Shown: positions 25,019 to 34,604, counted from the first letter of the stretch. The stretch: DNA of 64,000 bases from Pseudomonas sp. dw_358 (GCF_018449655.1 NZ_JAAVUX010000005.1:1-64000); one strand, 5' to 3'. Numbers and translations: made by a program. The notes: generated by a model not told the origin, from the sequence alone.

Positions 25019-27288
25019 AGCGAGGAATACTGTTTGCGCAAGCGCTGACGGATCAGTTCGGCTGCGGTATTCATGACAAAGGTAAACAGCAGCAACACCA
25101 GCGCCGACAGAAACAGCACTCGGTAGTGGCTGCCGCCGACTTCCGACTCGGGCATTTCCACCGCGACGTTGGCCGCCAGGGTGCGCAGCCCTTCAAACAA
25201 GTTCATGTCCATGACGGGGGTGTTGCCGGTGGCCATCAGCACAATCATGGTTTCCCCCACCGCACGGCCCATGCCGATCATCAGGGCCGAAAAAATCCCC
25301 GGGCTGGCGGTGAGAATGACCACTCGTGTCAAGGTCTGCCAGGCCGTGGCACCCAGGGCCAGCGAGCCCAGGGTCAGGCTGCGGGGCACGCTGAATACGG
25401 CGTCCTCGGCAATGGAGTAGATATTAGGTATCACCGCGAAGCCCATGGCCAGCCCCACGACCAGGGCGTTGCGCTGATCATAGGTGATGCCCAGATCATG
25501 GCTGATCCACAAGCGCATATCGCCGCCGAACCACCAGCTTTCCACAAACGGGCTCATGTACAGGGCGAAAGCACCGGTCAACAAGATGACGGGCAGCAAA
25601 ATCGCCGCCTCTGCGCCATCGGGCAGACGCCTGCGCCACGGTTCCGGCAAGCGACTCCAGCCGTAGCCAGCCAGCAGGATCCCCAGGGGCAACAGAATCA
25701 TCAGGCTGAGAACACCCGGCAAGTGCCCCTCGACGTAGGGCGCCAGAAACAGCCCGGCAAAGAAACCAAGAATCACCGTCGGCATGGCTTCCATCAACTC
25801 GATCACCGGCTTGACCTTGCGGCGCATGCCCGGAGCCATGAAGTACGCGGTGTAGATAGCGGCGGCCACTGCCAGCGGAGCGGCCAGCAGCATGGCGTAA
25901 AACGCCGCCTTGAGGGTGCCGAAGGTCAGCGGCGCGAGGCTCAGCTTGGGTTCGAAGTCGGAGTTGGCAGCGGTGGACTGCCACACATATGCCGGCGCGT
26001 CATAGTTTTCGTACCAGGTCTTTTCCCACAGCGCACTCCAGGATACCTCCGGGTGTGGGTTATTCAGGCTCATTGACTGCAGTTGGCCCCCCGAGGCGAC
26101 CACCAGGCGATTGGCCCGGGGCGACAGCGAGAATAACCCCGGACCGCTGGCCACCGACTGAATCAGCAGGGTGCGGTGCGCCGTACTGTGGAAAATCCCC
26201 AGCGAGCCCTTGGCATCCAGTGCGAGGAAGCCCTTGCGGCGCTGTTCGGCGCTGATTTCGATAATGGGTGCGTGGCCCAGCTGGAAACTGCGGATCAGCT
26301 TGAGGCGCATTTCGCCGTCGGTGTCCCGAGCCATGAACCACTGCGCCAGGCCACCCATGGAGTCGCCCACCAGCAGCGAAATCCCACCCACTAACTGCGC
26401 GCTGGCAGTGACTTCGGTGTCGGCGTTCTCGGTCAGTTTGTAGCGGCCGTTGAGGCTGCGGTCAGTCAGGCTGAACACATCAGCCTGGGCGCGACCATTG
26501 ATGACGTAGATCCATTGCTGACGGGGGTCGATGAAAATGCTTTTTACCTGCTCGGTCATCTGCGGCAATTCGATGCGCGACTGCACCAGCGCGGTGTCGC
26601 TGTCATTACCGTGGTTCAGTGCCACCACATGCAGCTGCGAGCCCGTGGAGCCGGCAACGATGAGGTTGTCGTCGCCGGCGTCCACCGCCACGTGCTCCAG
26701 CGCTCGGCCTTGCGGGTCGAGCAAGATAGACGCGCGGCCATAGGGAAACTCCAGCGCCGGCGTGATGGTTTTGCGGCCTTCGGGGAAGCTCACCCGGTAG
26801 TCATGCTGCACCACCAGGGCTCTGCCGTCGGACAGCCCGACAATGATCAACGGACTGCCCGGCTCGGCGCGGGCCACCGAGGCCACATGAACGCCCACCG
26901 GCAGCGGCAGATGGGTACGGGACAACAGTTGCCCCGAATCGACACCGAAGAACACGGCATCACCTTGGTCAGTGATGCTCAGGCCCACCTGGTTCTGCTC
27001 CTCGATGGCCATGAGCAACGGCTTCGCTTCCTGCATCCACGCCGGCCGGACCGCTGCGCCGGGGGTCAGGCTCGCGCCCTGAAACAAGGGTACGACGACA
27101 TAGGCCAGAAAGAAGAAAATCAGGGTGATCGCCGCCAATACGGCGAATCCGCCGACCAGAACGGTCCAGCGAGTCAGTCGATCTCGGAGCGCGCGCAGGC
27201 GGCGCTGGCGTTGCAAGGCCGGCGTATTGAAATCGATTCGCCGAGGCTGAGCATGGCTCGGCGGTGGCGAACGGGGGAGGTCGTTCAT
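25015..27288 (-). CDS. pstC: phosphate ABC transporter permease PstC, long form
   Basis: A 757-residue protein, far longer than the roughly 320-residue E. coli PstC. One helix (about 48-72) is followed by about 370 residues that look like a periplasmic beta-propeller-type insertion (repeated short strands: GDAVFFGVDSGQLL, SPLIIVGLSDGRALVV, LLDPQGRALEHVAVDAGDDNL, QWIYVINGRAQADVFSL). The normal PstC/MetI permease region with EAA loop ([24 protein letters not shown]) then follows. Start ATG at 27288 (MNDLPRSPPP); a GTG two codons upstream is possible. It is the second gene of the pstS-C-A-B-phoU operon. Confidence 0.94.
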   Translation of the reverse strand: MNDLPRSPPPSHAQPRRIDFNTPALQRQRRLRALRDRLTRWTVLVGGFAVLAAITLIFFFLAYVVVPLFQGASLTPGAAVRPAWMQEAKPLLMAIEEQNQVGLSITDQGDAVFFGVDSGQLLSRTHLPLPVGVHVASVARAEPGSPLIIVGLSDGRALVVQHDYRVSFPEGRKTITPALEFPYGRASILLDPQGRALEHVAVDAGDDNLIVAGSTGSQLHVVALNHGNDSDTALVQSRIELPQMTEQVKSIFIDPRQQWIYVINGRAQADVFSLTDRSLNGRYKLTENADTEVTASAQLVGGISLLVGDSMGGLAQWFMARDTDGEMRLKLIRSFQLGHAPIIEISAEQRRKGFLALDAKGSLGIFHSTAHRTLLIQSVASGPGLFSLSPRANRLVVASGGQLQSMSLNNPHPEVSWSALWEKTWYENYDAPAYVWQSTAANSDFEPKLSLAPLTFGTLKAAFYAMLLAAPLAVAAAIYTAYFMAPGMRRKVKPVIELMEAMPTVILGFFAGLFLAPYVEGHLPGVLSLMILLPLGILLAGYGWSRLPEPWRRRLPDGAEAAILLPVILLTGAFALYMSPFVESWWFGGDMRLWISHDLGITYDQRNALVVGLAMGFAVIPNIYSIAEDAVFSVPRSLTLGSLALGATAWQTLTRVVILTASPGIFSALMIGMGRAVGETMIVLMATGNTPVMDMNLFEGLRTLAANVAVEMPESEVGGSHYRVLFLSALVLLLFTFVMNTAAELIRQRLRKQYSSL

Positions 27289-27333
27289 GCGCACAAATTA
27301 GCGATCCAGTATGACAAAAAGATGGCAGAGGTA

Positions 27334-28293
27334 TTACAAACCAAGATCGGCCCTTACCTTGGCCACCACCTTGGCTGGCAAGGGAATATAACCGTCTCGG
27401 ACTACCACCTCTTGACCCTCGCGGGACAGTACCAGTTTGACAAACTCGGCCTCCAACGGCGCCAACGGGGTATTCGGCGCCTTGTTCACGTAAATATAGA
27501 GATAGCGCGACAGCGGGTACTTGCCGCTCAGGGCGTTGTCCTCAGTGTCCGCATAAAATTCGTTGCCGCCTTTTTTTGCCAAGGGCACGGTCTTGACGCT
27601 GGCGGTCCGGTAGCCAATCCCCGAATAGCCGATGCCGTTCGGCGAACTGCTGATGGACTGTACCACCGAGGCCGAGCCCGGCTGCTCGTTGACGTTGGGC
27701 TTGTAGTCGCCCTTGCACAGCGCCACTTCCTTGAAATAGCCGTTGGTACCCGACACCGAGTTGCGCCCGAACAGCTGGACAGGCTGGCGGGCCAGATCGC
27801 CGCTCACGCCAAGGTCAGCCCAAGTCTTCACGTCGCTTTTGGCCCCGCACAAGCGCGTCACCGAAAAAATCGCATCGACCTGCTCGACGGTCAGGTGCTG
27901 GATGGGGTTGTCCTTGTGCACGAAGACCGACAGCGCATCCACGGCCACGGGAATCGCCGTAGGCTTGTAGCCATAACGTTGTTCAAAGGAGGAAAGCTCT
28001 GTGTCTTTCATCTTGCGGCTCATCGGCCCCAGGTTGGAGGTACCCTCGGTGAGTGCTGGAGGTGCTGTGGCCGAGCCCGCCGCCTGTATCTGAATATTTA
28101 TGTTGGGATACTGATTCTTGTAAGCCTCGGCCCAAAGCGTCATCAGGTTGGCCAGGGTGTCGGAGCCGACACTCGACAGGGTGCCCGATACCCCAGTGGC
28201 CTTGGTGTACAGGGGAATGTCCGGATCGACAGCAGCCTGACCGCTGGCAGCCACCCACCACAGCAGTGCCGCCAACAAACACTTCAACTTCAT
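27334..28293 (-). CDS. pstS: periplasmic phosphate-binding protein PstS
   Basis: A 319-residue exported substrate-binding protein, signal peptide [20 protein letters not shown]. Phosphate-contact motifs are recognisable: [34 protein letters not shown], and the [15 protein letters not shown] segment. It captures phosphate for PstC-PstA. CAGGAG 6 nt before the ATG fixes the start at 28293. Tandem PHO boxes lie 36-75 bp upstream, so this is the PhoB-controlled head of the pst operon. The 45-bp gap to pstC is short enough for one transcript. Confidence 0.97.
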   Translation of the reverse strand: MKLKCLLAALLWWVAASGQAAVDPDIPLYTKATGVSGTLSSVGSDTLANLMTLWAEAYKNQYPNINIQIQAAGSATAPPALTEGTSNLGPMSRKMKDTELSSFEQRYGYKPTAIPVAVDALSVFVHKDNPIQHLTVEQVDAIFSVTRLCGAKSDVKTWADLGVSGDLARQPVQLFGRNSVSGTNGYFKEVALCKGDYKPNVNEQPGSASVVQSISSSPNGIGYSGIGYRTASVKTVPLAKKGGNEFYADTEDNALSGKYPLSRYLYIYVNKAPNTPLAPLEAEFVKLVLSREGQEVVVRDGYIPLPAKVVAKVRADLGL

Positions 28294-28328
28294 GCAGGCT
28301 CCTGACAACGGGGGACTTTCCAGTTCGG

Positions 28329-28368
28329 ATGGACACTCTATGTAAGGAATATGACAAACATGTGACCA
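28329..28368 (-). promoter_or_regulatory. tandem PHO boxes of the pst operon
   Basis: On the minus strand four 7-bp units are spaced every 11 bp: TGGTCAC (28362-28368), TTGTCAT (28351-28357), CTTACAT (28340-28346) and TGTCCAT (28329-28335), separated by 4-bp spacers. The middle section reads TTGTCATATTCCTTACATA, which I recall as nearly identical to the E. coli pstS PHO-box region. It would bind two PhoB dimers. Confidence 0.85.
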
Positions 28369-28389
28369 TTTAGCGGCTGTGCGTCGCCC

Positions 28390-29679
28390 TCATCGCTTGC
28401 GAGCCGTCAGATAGAGCCCCACTGCCACCCCCAACAGGCAAATCCCGGCCACGTAATACGCCGCTCCCATGGGGTTGGACTTAAGCATCAAGGTCACCGC
28501 CATCGGCGTCAGCCCGCCAAATACCGCGTACGCCAGGTTGTAGGAAAACGATAGACCGGTGAAGCGCACCACGGGTGGAAAGGCGGTCACCATTACATAA
28601 GGCACCGCACCAATCACCCCGACAAACAGCCCGGTCAGGCCATATAAAGGCAGCAGCCACTGCGGATGTGCCTGCAGGCTGTGATAAAGCGCCCAGGAAC
28701 TGAGCAGCAACAGCACGCTGCCGACCACGAACACCCGCCCGGCACCGATCCGGTCGCACAGGGCGCCAGCACCGATGCAACCCAGACTGAGAAAAACAAT
28801 GGCCAGGCTGTTGGCCTGCAGTGCCGTGGCCGGGCTGAAGCCATATAGCGTCTGCAACAGGGTCGGGGTCATCAGGATGACCACCACCACGCCACCGGAG
28901 AGCATCCAGGTCAGCAGCATCGAGATCACGATGGCACTGCGGTGCTCGCGCAAAATAGTACGCATCGGCACCTCTGCCGCCAACGCTTTGCGCTGCTGCA
29001 ATTCGGCAAAGACCGGGGTTTCGTGTAGCCAGCGCCGCAGGTAGACCGAGGCCAGGCCGAATACGCCGCCCACCAGGAACGGAATCCGCCAGGCAAAATC
29101 AGCCACTTCGACGGGGCTGTACAGGCTGTTGACCAGCGTGGCTACCAGCGAGCCGAACAGGATTCCCGTCGTCAGCCCGCACGTCAAGGTACCGCAGGCA
29201 TAGCCAATGTGCCGCTGTGGCACGTGTTCGGAAACGAACACCCACGCCCCCGGCACCTCACCACCGATCGCCGCGCCCTGGATGATGCGCATCAACAGCA
29301 ACAGCAGTGGCGCCCACAGGCCGATCTGCGCGTAGGTCGGTAGCAGGCCCATGATCAGGGTCGGTACGGCCATGAGAAAAATGCTCAAGGTGAACATTTT
29401 CTTGCGCCCCAGCATGTCGCCGAAATGGGCGATGACAATACCGCCCAGCGGACGAGCCAGGTACCCGGCGGCGAAGATGCCGAAGGTCTGCATCAGTCGC
29501 AGCCATTCGGGCATGTCAGCCGGGAAGAACAGCTTTCCGACCACAGCGGCGAAAAACACAAAAATAACGAAATCGTAGAACTCCAGGGCGCCGCCCAGGG
29601 CAGACAAGGATAAGGTCTTGTAATCGTTACGGGTCAGCGGTCGCGAAGAGTGCGCGGGACTCGAAGGCACAGAGCTCAT
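28390..29679 (-). CDS. MHS-family major facilitator transporter
   Basis: A 429-residue, 12-helix MFS permease of the metabolite:proton symporter group, recognised by ALGGALEFYDFVIF near the start, HFGDMLGRKKMF after helix 2 and RIIQGAAIGGEVPGAWVFVSEH in helix 5. Relatives carry citrate, proline/betaine, shikimate or dicarboxylates; the substrate is not evident here. I start at MSSVPSSPAHS (29679) as in homologues, dropping 37 residues of the longest frame. Its stop is 22 bp before the PHO-box region. A phosphate-starvation link is possible but unproven. Confidence 0.85.
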   Translation of the reverse strand: MSSVPSSPAHSSRPLTRNDYKTLSLSALGGALEFYDFVIFVFFAAVVGKLFFPADMPEWLRLMQTFGIFAAGYLARPLGGIVIAHFGDMLGRKKMFTLSIFLMAVPTLIMGLLPTYAQIGLWAPLLLLLMRIIQGAAIGGEVPGAWVFVSEHVPQRHIGYACGTLTCGLTTGILFGSLVATLVNSLYSPVEVADFAWRIPFLVGGVFGLASVYLRRWLHETPVFAELQQRKALAAEVPMRTILREHRSAIVISMLLTWMLSGGVVVVILMTPTLLQTLYGFSPATALQANSLAIVFLSLGCIGAGALCDRIGAGRVFVVGSVLLLLSSWALYHSLQAHPQWLLPLYGLTGLFVGVIGAVPYVMVTAFPPVVRFTGLSFSYNLAYAVFGGLTPMAVTLMLKSNPMGAAYYVAGICLLGVAVGLYLTARKR

Positions 29680-29908
29680 AGAACAATACTCACTTGAATC
29701 GGCAGCTGTACTGGCTGCGTGCGGCTTGGCAGGTGGGGCAAGATAGCAAATTGCCCGAAAAAGCACAGTCTTCACGCCGTTTGGGGTCATTTTCAGAACC
29801 GAACGGTCGTGCTGGCGCGCAGGCGTCTATATACTCGGGCTTCTCTTGGGAAATTTCCCACAAGTGCGCCAACCAATTTAGCGTCACGGGCCAGAGGCAC
29901 CCCCCGGC

Positions 29909-30310
29909 ATGATTGAACTCGAACAAGAAGATCCCATCCCACAGGGCGACCTGGCCCTGCAGATCACGGCGCTGCCCCGCGAGACCAACGGGTTCGGCGA
30001 TATCTTTGGCGGGTGGCTGGTGTCCCAGATGGACCTGGCCGGCACGGCAATGGCCACCAAAGTCGCCGGCGGCCGTGTCGCCACCGTGGCAATCGACCGC
30101 ATGACCTTTTTGGTACCGGTGCCGGTAGGTGCGCAATTGTCCTTCTATACCCAGGCGCTGGAGATCGGCCGCAGCTCGATCCAGATGATGGTCGAAGTCT
30201 GGAGCGATGATCCGCTGTCCAGCGAATGGCGCAAGGTGACCGAGGCAGTGTTCGTCTTCGTTGCCATCGACAGCAGCGGGCGCACCCGCTCCGTACCGCC
30301 TCGGCGCTGA
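29909..30310 (+). CDS. acyl-CoA thioesterase (YciA/hotdog family)
   Basis: A 133-residue hotdog-fold thioesterase. The central helix carries NGFGDIFGGWLVSQMDLAGTAMA with the catalytic Asp, and the strand ATVAIDRMTFLVPVPVGAQLSFYTQ matches YciA-type enzymes, which hydrolyse a broad range of acyl-CoAs. The length is normal and the start ATG is the first in frame. It is divergent from the MHS transporter and 60 bp upstream of the mutarotase gene, with which it may be co-transcribed, though no functional link is evident. A second, different acyl-CoA thioesterase gene occurs at 57.5 kb. Confidence 0.87.
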   Translation: MIELEQEDPIPQGDLALQITALPRETNGFGDIFGGWLVSQMDLAGTAMATKVAGGRVATVAIDRMTFLVPVPVGAQLSFYTQALEIGRSSIQMMVEVWSDDPLSSEWRKVTEAVFVFVAIDSSGRTRSVPPRR

Positions 30311-30370
30311 CAAAGAACTGCACGGCGTTTTGGCGGTCCACTTCCCACTACGAGCAAAAGTGAGCAGCAC

Positions 30371-31282
30371 ATGTCCAACTCATCGGTCGAATCGGTCAAA
30401 TTGGGTGATCTGAACTGCTGGAAAGTGACCGTCGGCAAGGATGAATTGCTGGTGACTCAACAAGGCGCCCAAGTACTCAGCTATCAGCGCGACGGTGAAA
30501 CGCCGCTGATCTGGCTCAACGAACACGCCAACTTTACTGCCGGCAAAGCCGCACGCGCCGGGGTCCCGGTGTGCTGGCCGTGGTTCGGCAATCTGGCCCG
30601 CAACCCGGCGCAGGTTCAAGCCATGCGTACCGGTGGCAGCGAAGGCGCCCCCGCCCACGGCTTGGTGCGTGCGCTGAGCTGGCAGCTGCTGGGCATTGAT
30701 GATCACGAGGAAGGCAGCGTGCGGCTTTCCTTCGATGTGCCGCAGGCGGCTAAAGGCGTTCTGCCGGACTGGCCTCACAAGGTCTCGGTGACCCTGTCCA
30801 TCGTGCTTGACAAAGAACTGCATATCAGCCTCACCAGCACCAACCTGGACCAGCATCCGGTCAGCCTGTCCCAGGCCCTGCACAGCTACTTCGCCGTGAG
30901 CGACGTGTATCAAGTCAGCGCCCAGGGCTTTTCCGGTCTGACCTACAAGGATACCACCACCCCGGACTGGGACGACGTCAGCCAGAACGGCGATATAAAG
31001 TTCGAAGGCGAGACCGATCGCATCTATCTGAACACGCCCAACGAGTTGAGCATCGCCGACGGTAATTGGAAACGCCAGATTCGCCTGACCAGCACCGGCT
31101 CGAACAACACAGTGGTCTGGAACCCTTGGACGGAACGTGCCGCCCAATTGGCAGACATGGCAGACGATGGCTGGCAGCGCATGCTGTGCATCGAAACCGC
31201 CAATGTGCTGGACGACGTGGTCACCCTGGCGCCGGGTGACAGCCACGTGATGGCCGTGACCATCGGCGCTCAGCCGCTCTGA
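30371..31282 (+). CDS. D-hexose-6-phosphate mutarotase (aldose 1-epimerase family)
   Basis: A 303-residue YeaD-type protein. The beta-supersandwich epimerase motifs are present: GVPVCWPWFGN, APAHGLVRALSWQ (first catalytic His), SQALHSYFAVSD (second His) and LCIETANVLDD with the catalytic Glu. It interconverts anomers of hexose 6-phosphates. Start ATG at 30371 is followed by MSNSSVESVKLGDLNCW; GAGCAGCAC precedes it, a weak ribosome binding site. It is followed directly by a REPIN. Confidence 0.9.
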   Translation: MSNSSVESVKLGDLNCWKVTVGKDELLVTQQGAQVLSYQRDGETPLIWLNEHANFTAGKAARAGVPVCWPWFGNLARNPAQVQAMRTGGSEGAPAHGLVRALSWQLLGIDDHEEGSVRLSFDVPQAAKGVLPDWPHKVSVTLSIVLDKELHISLTSTNLDQHPVSLSQALHSYFAVSDVYQVSAQGFSGLTYKDTTTPDWDDVSQNGDIKFEGETDRIYLNTPNELSIADGNWKRQIRLTSTGSNNTVVWNPWTERAAQLADMADDGWQRMLCIETANVLDDVVTLAPGDSHVMAVTIGAQPL

Positions 31283-31290
31283 CCCACCCC

Positions 31291-31378
31291 TGCAGGAGCG
31301 AATTTGCTCGGGAATGAACAACGCCGTCTTTCAGACAGACCGCGCCGCGCCGTTCCCGAGCAGCTCGGTCCTACAGTG
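31291..31378. repeat. REPIN (two inverted REP sequences)
   Basis: TGCAGGAGCGAATTTGCTCG (31291-31310) and, inverted, CGAGCAGCTCGGTCCTACAG near 31356-31377 are two REP units facing each other across about 45 bp. The pair lies between convergent genes, the typical site for Pseudomonas REP doublets. No RAYT transposase gene is in the window. Confidence 0.75.
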
Positions 31379-31384
31379 CCGTGC

Positions 31385-31633
31385 TCAGTTGCGCTTGGTG
31401 ATCAGACTGTACAGCACCAGCAACACGATGGCCCCGACCAGCGCGCCAAGGAAGCCGGCGCCCTGACCTGCTTGGTAGATGCCCAACGCCTGACCGCCAT
31501 AAGTGGCCGCGATGGAACCTGCGATCCCCAACACGATGGTCATGATCCAGCCCATGCTGTCGTCACCTGGCTTGAGGAAACGCGCCAGCAGGCCCACGAT
31601 CAAGCCGATGAAGATAGTTCCGATGATGCCCAT
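31385..31633 (-). CDS. GlsB/YeaQ/YmgE-family stress membrane protein
   Basis: An 82-residue transglycosylase-associated (Gly-rich) membrane protein with three helices (IIGTIFIGLIVGLLARFL, GWIMTIVLGIAGSIAATYGG, AGFLGALVGAIVLLVLYSLI). The KPGDDSMGW loop is a family hallmark. Members are often induced by osmotic or envelope stress, but the molecular role is not established. GGGAGGGAAGC precedes the ATG. It is a single gene, convergent with the mutarotase gene across the REPIN. Confidence 0.92.
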   Translation of the reverse strand: MGIIGTIFIGLIVGLLARFLKPGDDSMGWIMTIVLGIAGSIAATYGGQALGIYQAGQGAGFLGALVGAIVLLVLYSLITKRN

Positions 31634-31742
31634 GATGCTTCCCTCCCAATGATGTCAAAACCAGAGCACACCCTGAAGGGCCTGCTCTGGCGCACTGCAT
31701 TCAGAGGTTTGGCCATGGGCATTGGTTCCATGCCCCGTTCAA

Positions 31743-32825
31743 TCAGGCCTTGATCAAGGCTTGAACCTTGGCTACCTGCCGCTCAAGGGTAGCCATATCG
31801 TGGCTGCGCACAGTGGCATGACCGACTTTGCGGCCCACTTTGAACGCCTTGCCATAGTGATGCAGATGGCAATTGTCGATGGCGAGCACGTCGGCCACCG
31901 CCGGCACTTCACCGATGAAGTTGAGCATGGCACTTTCGCCGATCTTGGCCGTCGACCCCAACGGCAAGCCCGCCACCGCCCGCAGGTGGTTTTCGAACTG
32001 GCTGCACTCGGCGCCTTCGGTGGTCCAGTGCCCGGAATTGTGCACGCGTGGCGCGATCTCGTTGGCCTTGAGGCCGCCGTCCACTTCGAAAAATTCGAAA
32101 GCCAGCACGCCGACGTAATCGAGCTGCTTGAGCACCCGCGAGGCATAGTCTTCTGCCAGTGCCTGCAAGGGGTGATCGGTGCTGGCGATGGACAGGTGCA
32201 GGATGCCGCTCTGATGAGTGTTGTGCACCAAAGGATAGAACTTCGTCTCACCATCGCGAGCGCGCACTGCAATCAGGGACACTTCGCCAGTGAACGACAC
32301 GAAGCCCTCCAGCAGGAGCGGAACGCTGCCCAACTCGGCGAAGGTACCCGCCACGTCGGCGGCACTGTGCAGCACTTTCTGGCCCTTGCCGTCGTAGCCC
32401 AAGGTGCGGGTCTTCACCACCGCAGGCAGGCCGATGCTGACCACGGCGGCGTCCAGGTCTGCCTGGGACTGGATGTCGGCGAAGCTGGGGGTCGGCACGC
32501 CCAGGTCCTTGAACATGCTTTTTTCGAACCAGCGATCACGGGCGATGCGCAGGGCTTCGGCACTGGGATAGACCGGGACGAACTGGGACAGAAACGCAAC
32601 GGTTTCCGCCGGTACGCTTTCGAATTCGAACGTGACCAGGTCGACTTCGTCGGCCAACTGACGCAGGTGCGCCTGATCACCGTAGTCGGCACGCAGATGC
32701 TCACCCAACGCGGCAGCGCAGGCATCCGGTGCCGGGTCGAGGAAAGCGAAGTTCATGCCCAGCGGAGTGCCCGCCAAGGCCAGCATGCGGCCCAGCTGGC
32801 CGCCACCGATTACACCGATTTTCAT
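31743..32825 (-). CDS. purK: N5-carboxyaminoimidazole ribonucleotide synthase
   Basis: A 360-residue ATP-grasp enzyme that carboxylates aminoimidazole ribonucleotide with ATP and bicarbonate in purine synthesis. Motifs: KIGVIGGGQLGRMLALAG at the N-terminus, TRTLGYDGKGQ (ATP-grasp loop), EGFVSFTGEVSLI, and NEIAPRVHNSGHWTTEGAECSQFENHLRAV near residue 260. It lies 9 bp downstream of purE on the same strand, giving the standard purEK operon. Complete and normal in length. Confidence 0.97.
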   Translation of the reverse strand: MKIGVIGGGQLGRMLALAGTPLGMNFAFLDPAPDACAAALGEHLRADYGDQAHLRQLADEVDLVTFEFESVPAETVAFLSQFVPVYPSAEALRIARDRWFEKSMFKDLGVPTPSFADIQSQADLDAAVVSIGLPAVVKTRTLGYDGKGQKVLHSAADVAGTFAELGSVPLLLEGFVSFTGEVSLIAVRARDGETKFYPLVHNTHQSGILHLSIASTDHPLQALAEDYASRVLKQLDYVGVLAFEFFEVDGGLKANEIAPRVHNSGHWTTEGAECSQFENHLRAVAGLPLGSTAKIGESAMLNFIGEVPAVADVLAIDNCHLHHYGKAFKVGRKVGHATVRSHDMATLERQVAKVQALIKA

Positions 32826-32834
32826 GAAAGGTCC

Positions 32835-33326
32835 TCAGGCCTGGCGCGGGTCTGGATTGTCCAGCACGCTGTCTGTCTGGTCGGCCCGAAATTGCTTGAG
32901 CACGGCGTGGAACTGCGGGTGCTTGGCGCCCAGGATGCTCGCCGACAGCAGCGCGGCGTTGATGGCCCCGGCTTTGCCGATGGCCAGGGTGGCGACCGGG
33001 ATACCCGCCGGCATCTGCACGATCGACAGCAGCGAATCGACACCCGACAGCATGGACGACTGCACGGGGACACCCAGCACCGGCAGGTGCGTCTTGGCTG
33101 CACACATGCCAGGCAGATGTGCCGCACCGCCCGCACCGGCGATGATCACTTCGAGGCCGCGAGCTTCGGCTTCCTCGGCGTACTGGAACAGCAGGTCCGG
33201 GGTACGGTGGGCGGAAACCACCTTCACTTCGTACGGGATACCGAGCTTTTCCAGGGTGTCGGCGGTGTGGCTAAGGGTGGACCAATCGGACTTCGAGCCC
33301 ATGATCACGCCAACCAATGCACTCAT
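32835..33326 (-). CDS. purE: N5-carboxyaminoimidazole ribonucleotide mutase
   Basis: A 163-residue class I PurE that moves the carboxylate from N5 to C4 of the imidazole ring. The substrate-binding motifs [10 protein letters not shown] (residues 6-15), SAHRTPD and [25 protein letters not shown] are all present. The start at 33326 (MSALVGV) is fixed by GAGG upstream and by the family's usual N-terminus; the longer frame is not supported. Upstream DNA (33327-33440) contains the operon promoter region and a hairpin GGCCGG...CCGGCC. Confidence 0.97.
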   Translation of the reverse strand: MSALVGVIMGSKSDWSTLSHTADTLEKLGIPYEVKVVSAHRTPDLLFQYAEEAEARGLEVIIAGAGGAAHLPGMCAAKTHLPVLGVPVQSSMLSGVDSLLSIVQMPAGIPVATLAIGKAGAINAALLSASILGAKHPQFHAVLKQFRADQTDSVLDNPDPRQA

Positions 33327-33529
33327 CGTCGTGCCTCTTCTCTTGGGCGCCCGCGGGCGCGTCAAAAAATAACGAGCCAGACGCGTGGGCGACATGGCTC
33401 GCTATACGGAATGAAGGCCGGCTGAGACCGGCCAAAGGCCGCGCAGTATAACGCAAACTCGGTGCTGAAATGCATTGCCGACAGGCGGATGACAAATAGC
33501 CGAAAGCCCCGTATTTACTGACTTTAAGG

Positions 33530-34435
33530 TCAGCTCTGCGCGGCCGTGCCGGTGAGCTTGCGCCACAGCAGACGGACATTCGCTTTGCGCACCAGCGCGC
33601 AGCGGTAAACGCGTATTTCCAGCGGAACAAACCACTGCGGGCCACCGCAGATCACCAGCTCACCGCGGGCCAGCTCCGCTTTGACGCTCAGGCGCGGCAC
33701 CCAGGCAATCCCGAGGCCTTCCAGTGCCATGCTCTTCAGGCTGTCGGCCATGGCTGTTTCGTAGACCGTGGTATAGCGCAGGCTGCGCTGGCGCAAGAGA
33801 TGGCTGACCGAACGGCCGAGGAACGCCCCGGCGCTGTAGGCCAGCAGCGGTACGCTGGCTTCGCCTTCGACGTCGAACATCGCCGTGCCATCGGCATTCG
33901 CTGCGCACACAGGGAGCATTTCGGTGTCGCCCAGATGCAGCGATGGAAATATCTCGGCATCCATCTGCATGGCCGAATCCGGGTCATAGAAGGCCAGCAT
34001 CAAATCGCAGCCCCCCTCGCGCAAGGCATGCACGGCTTCGCCGACGTTGGTTGCCACCAGCCGCGTGGCAATCGGCAGGCCGTCGTTGCGCAGCTGGGCG
34101 ATCCATCCAGGAAAAAACCCCAAGGCCAGCGAGTGTGCGGCCGCCACTTGCATCACTTCACCCTGCCCGCCTTCAAGGTGGTGCAAATGGCGCAGCACCT
34201 CACCCAGCTGATCGACCACGGTACGCGCGGTCACCAGAAAAAGCTGGCCGGCCTCCGTCAATTCGATGGGCGTGCGCGAGCGGTTGACCAGGGTCAGCCC
34301 GAGGGCGGCCTCCAGACTGCGAATACGGCGGCTGAACGCCGGCTGAGTGACAAAGCGGCGCTCGGCCGCCTGGGAAAAGCTGCGCGTGGCAGCCAAGGCG
34401 CTGAAGTCTTCCAGCCATTTGCTTTCGAGGTTCAT
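33530..34435 (-). CDS. LysR-family regulator next to aspA
   Basis: A 301-residue LysR protein: winged helix-turn-helix at residues 5-65 (EDFSALAATRSFSQAAERRFVTQPAFSRRIRSLEAALG) and a two-lobed effector domain. The start at 34435 (MNLESKW) matches LysR architecture; the longer frame adds 33 unlikely residues. It is divergent from aspA with a 169-bp shared promoter region, so aspA or the downstream transporter/asparaginase genes may be its targets. The effector is unknown. Confidence 0.8.
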   Translation of the reverse strand: MNLESKWLEDFSALAATRSFSQAAERRFVTQPAFSRRIRSLEAALGLTLVNRSRTPIELTEAGQLFLVTARTVVDQLGEVLRHLHHLEGGQGEVMQVAAAHSLALGFFPGWIAQLRNDGLPIATRLVATNVGEAVHALREGGCDLMLAFYDPDSAMQMDAEIFPSLHLGDTEMLPVCAANADGTAMFDVEGEASVPLLAYSAGAFLGRSVSHLLRQRSLRYTTVYETAMADSLKSMALEGLGIAWVPRLSVKAELARGELVICGGPQWFVPLEIRVYRCALVRKANVRLLWRKLTGTAAQS

Positions 34436-34604
34436 CGGTATTCCTGCGGGGGCATATACGCTCGGCAATGAAATGGCGTCACACTGAACATTATGCCGAT
34501 TCTGCATACCCCAGCAAGCAACAGCATTAGCCACAATCGGCCTGCAACCCTAGTATCAGCAGTGTTCCGGCACTGGCCGGCTCCACCATGAGAAGACCTC
34601 TATC

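Noticed and set aside
26515-28305. 596-codon plus-strand open frame across pstC-pstS
   Set aside because: It lies fully antisense to pstC and pstS, whose motifs are certain; its translation is rich in His/Gln/Arg with no domain, as expected of a GC-rich shadow frame.
31722-33425. 567-codon plus-strand open frame across purK-purE
   Set aside because: Antisense to purEK with no recognisable domain.
33414-33433. GGCCGG-CTGAGA-CCGGCC hairpin as a riboswitch or terminator of purEK
   Set aside because: It is a simple short hairpin upstream of purE with no T-run and no purine-aptamer features; it may just end the LysR transcript.
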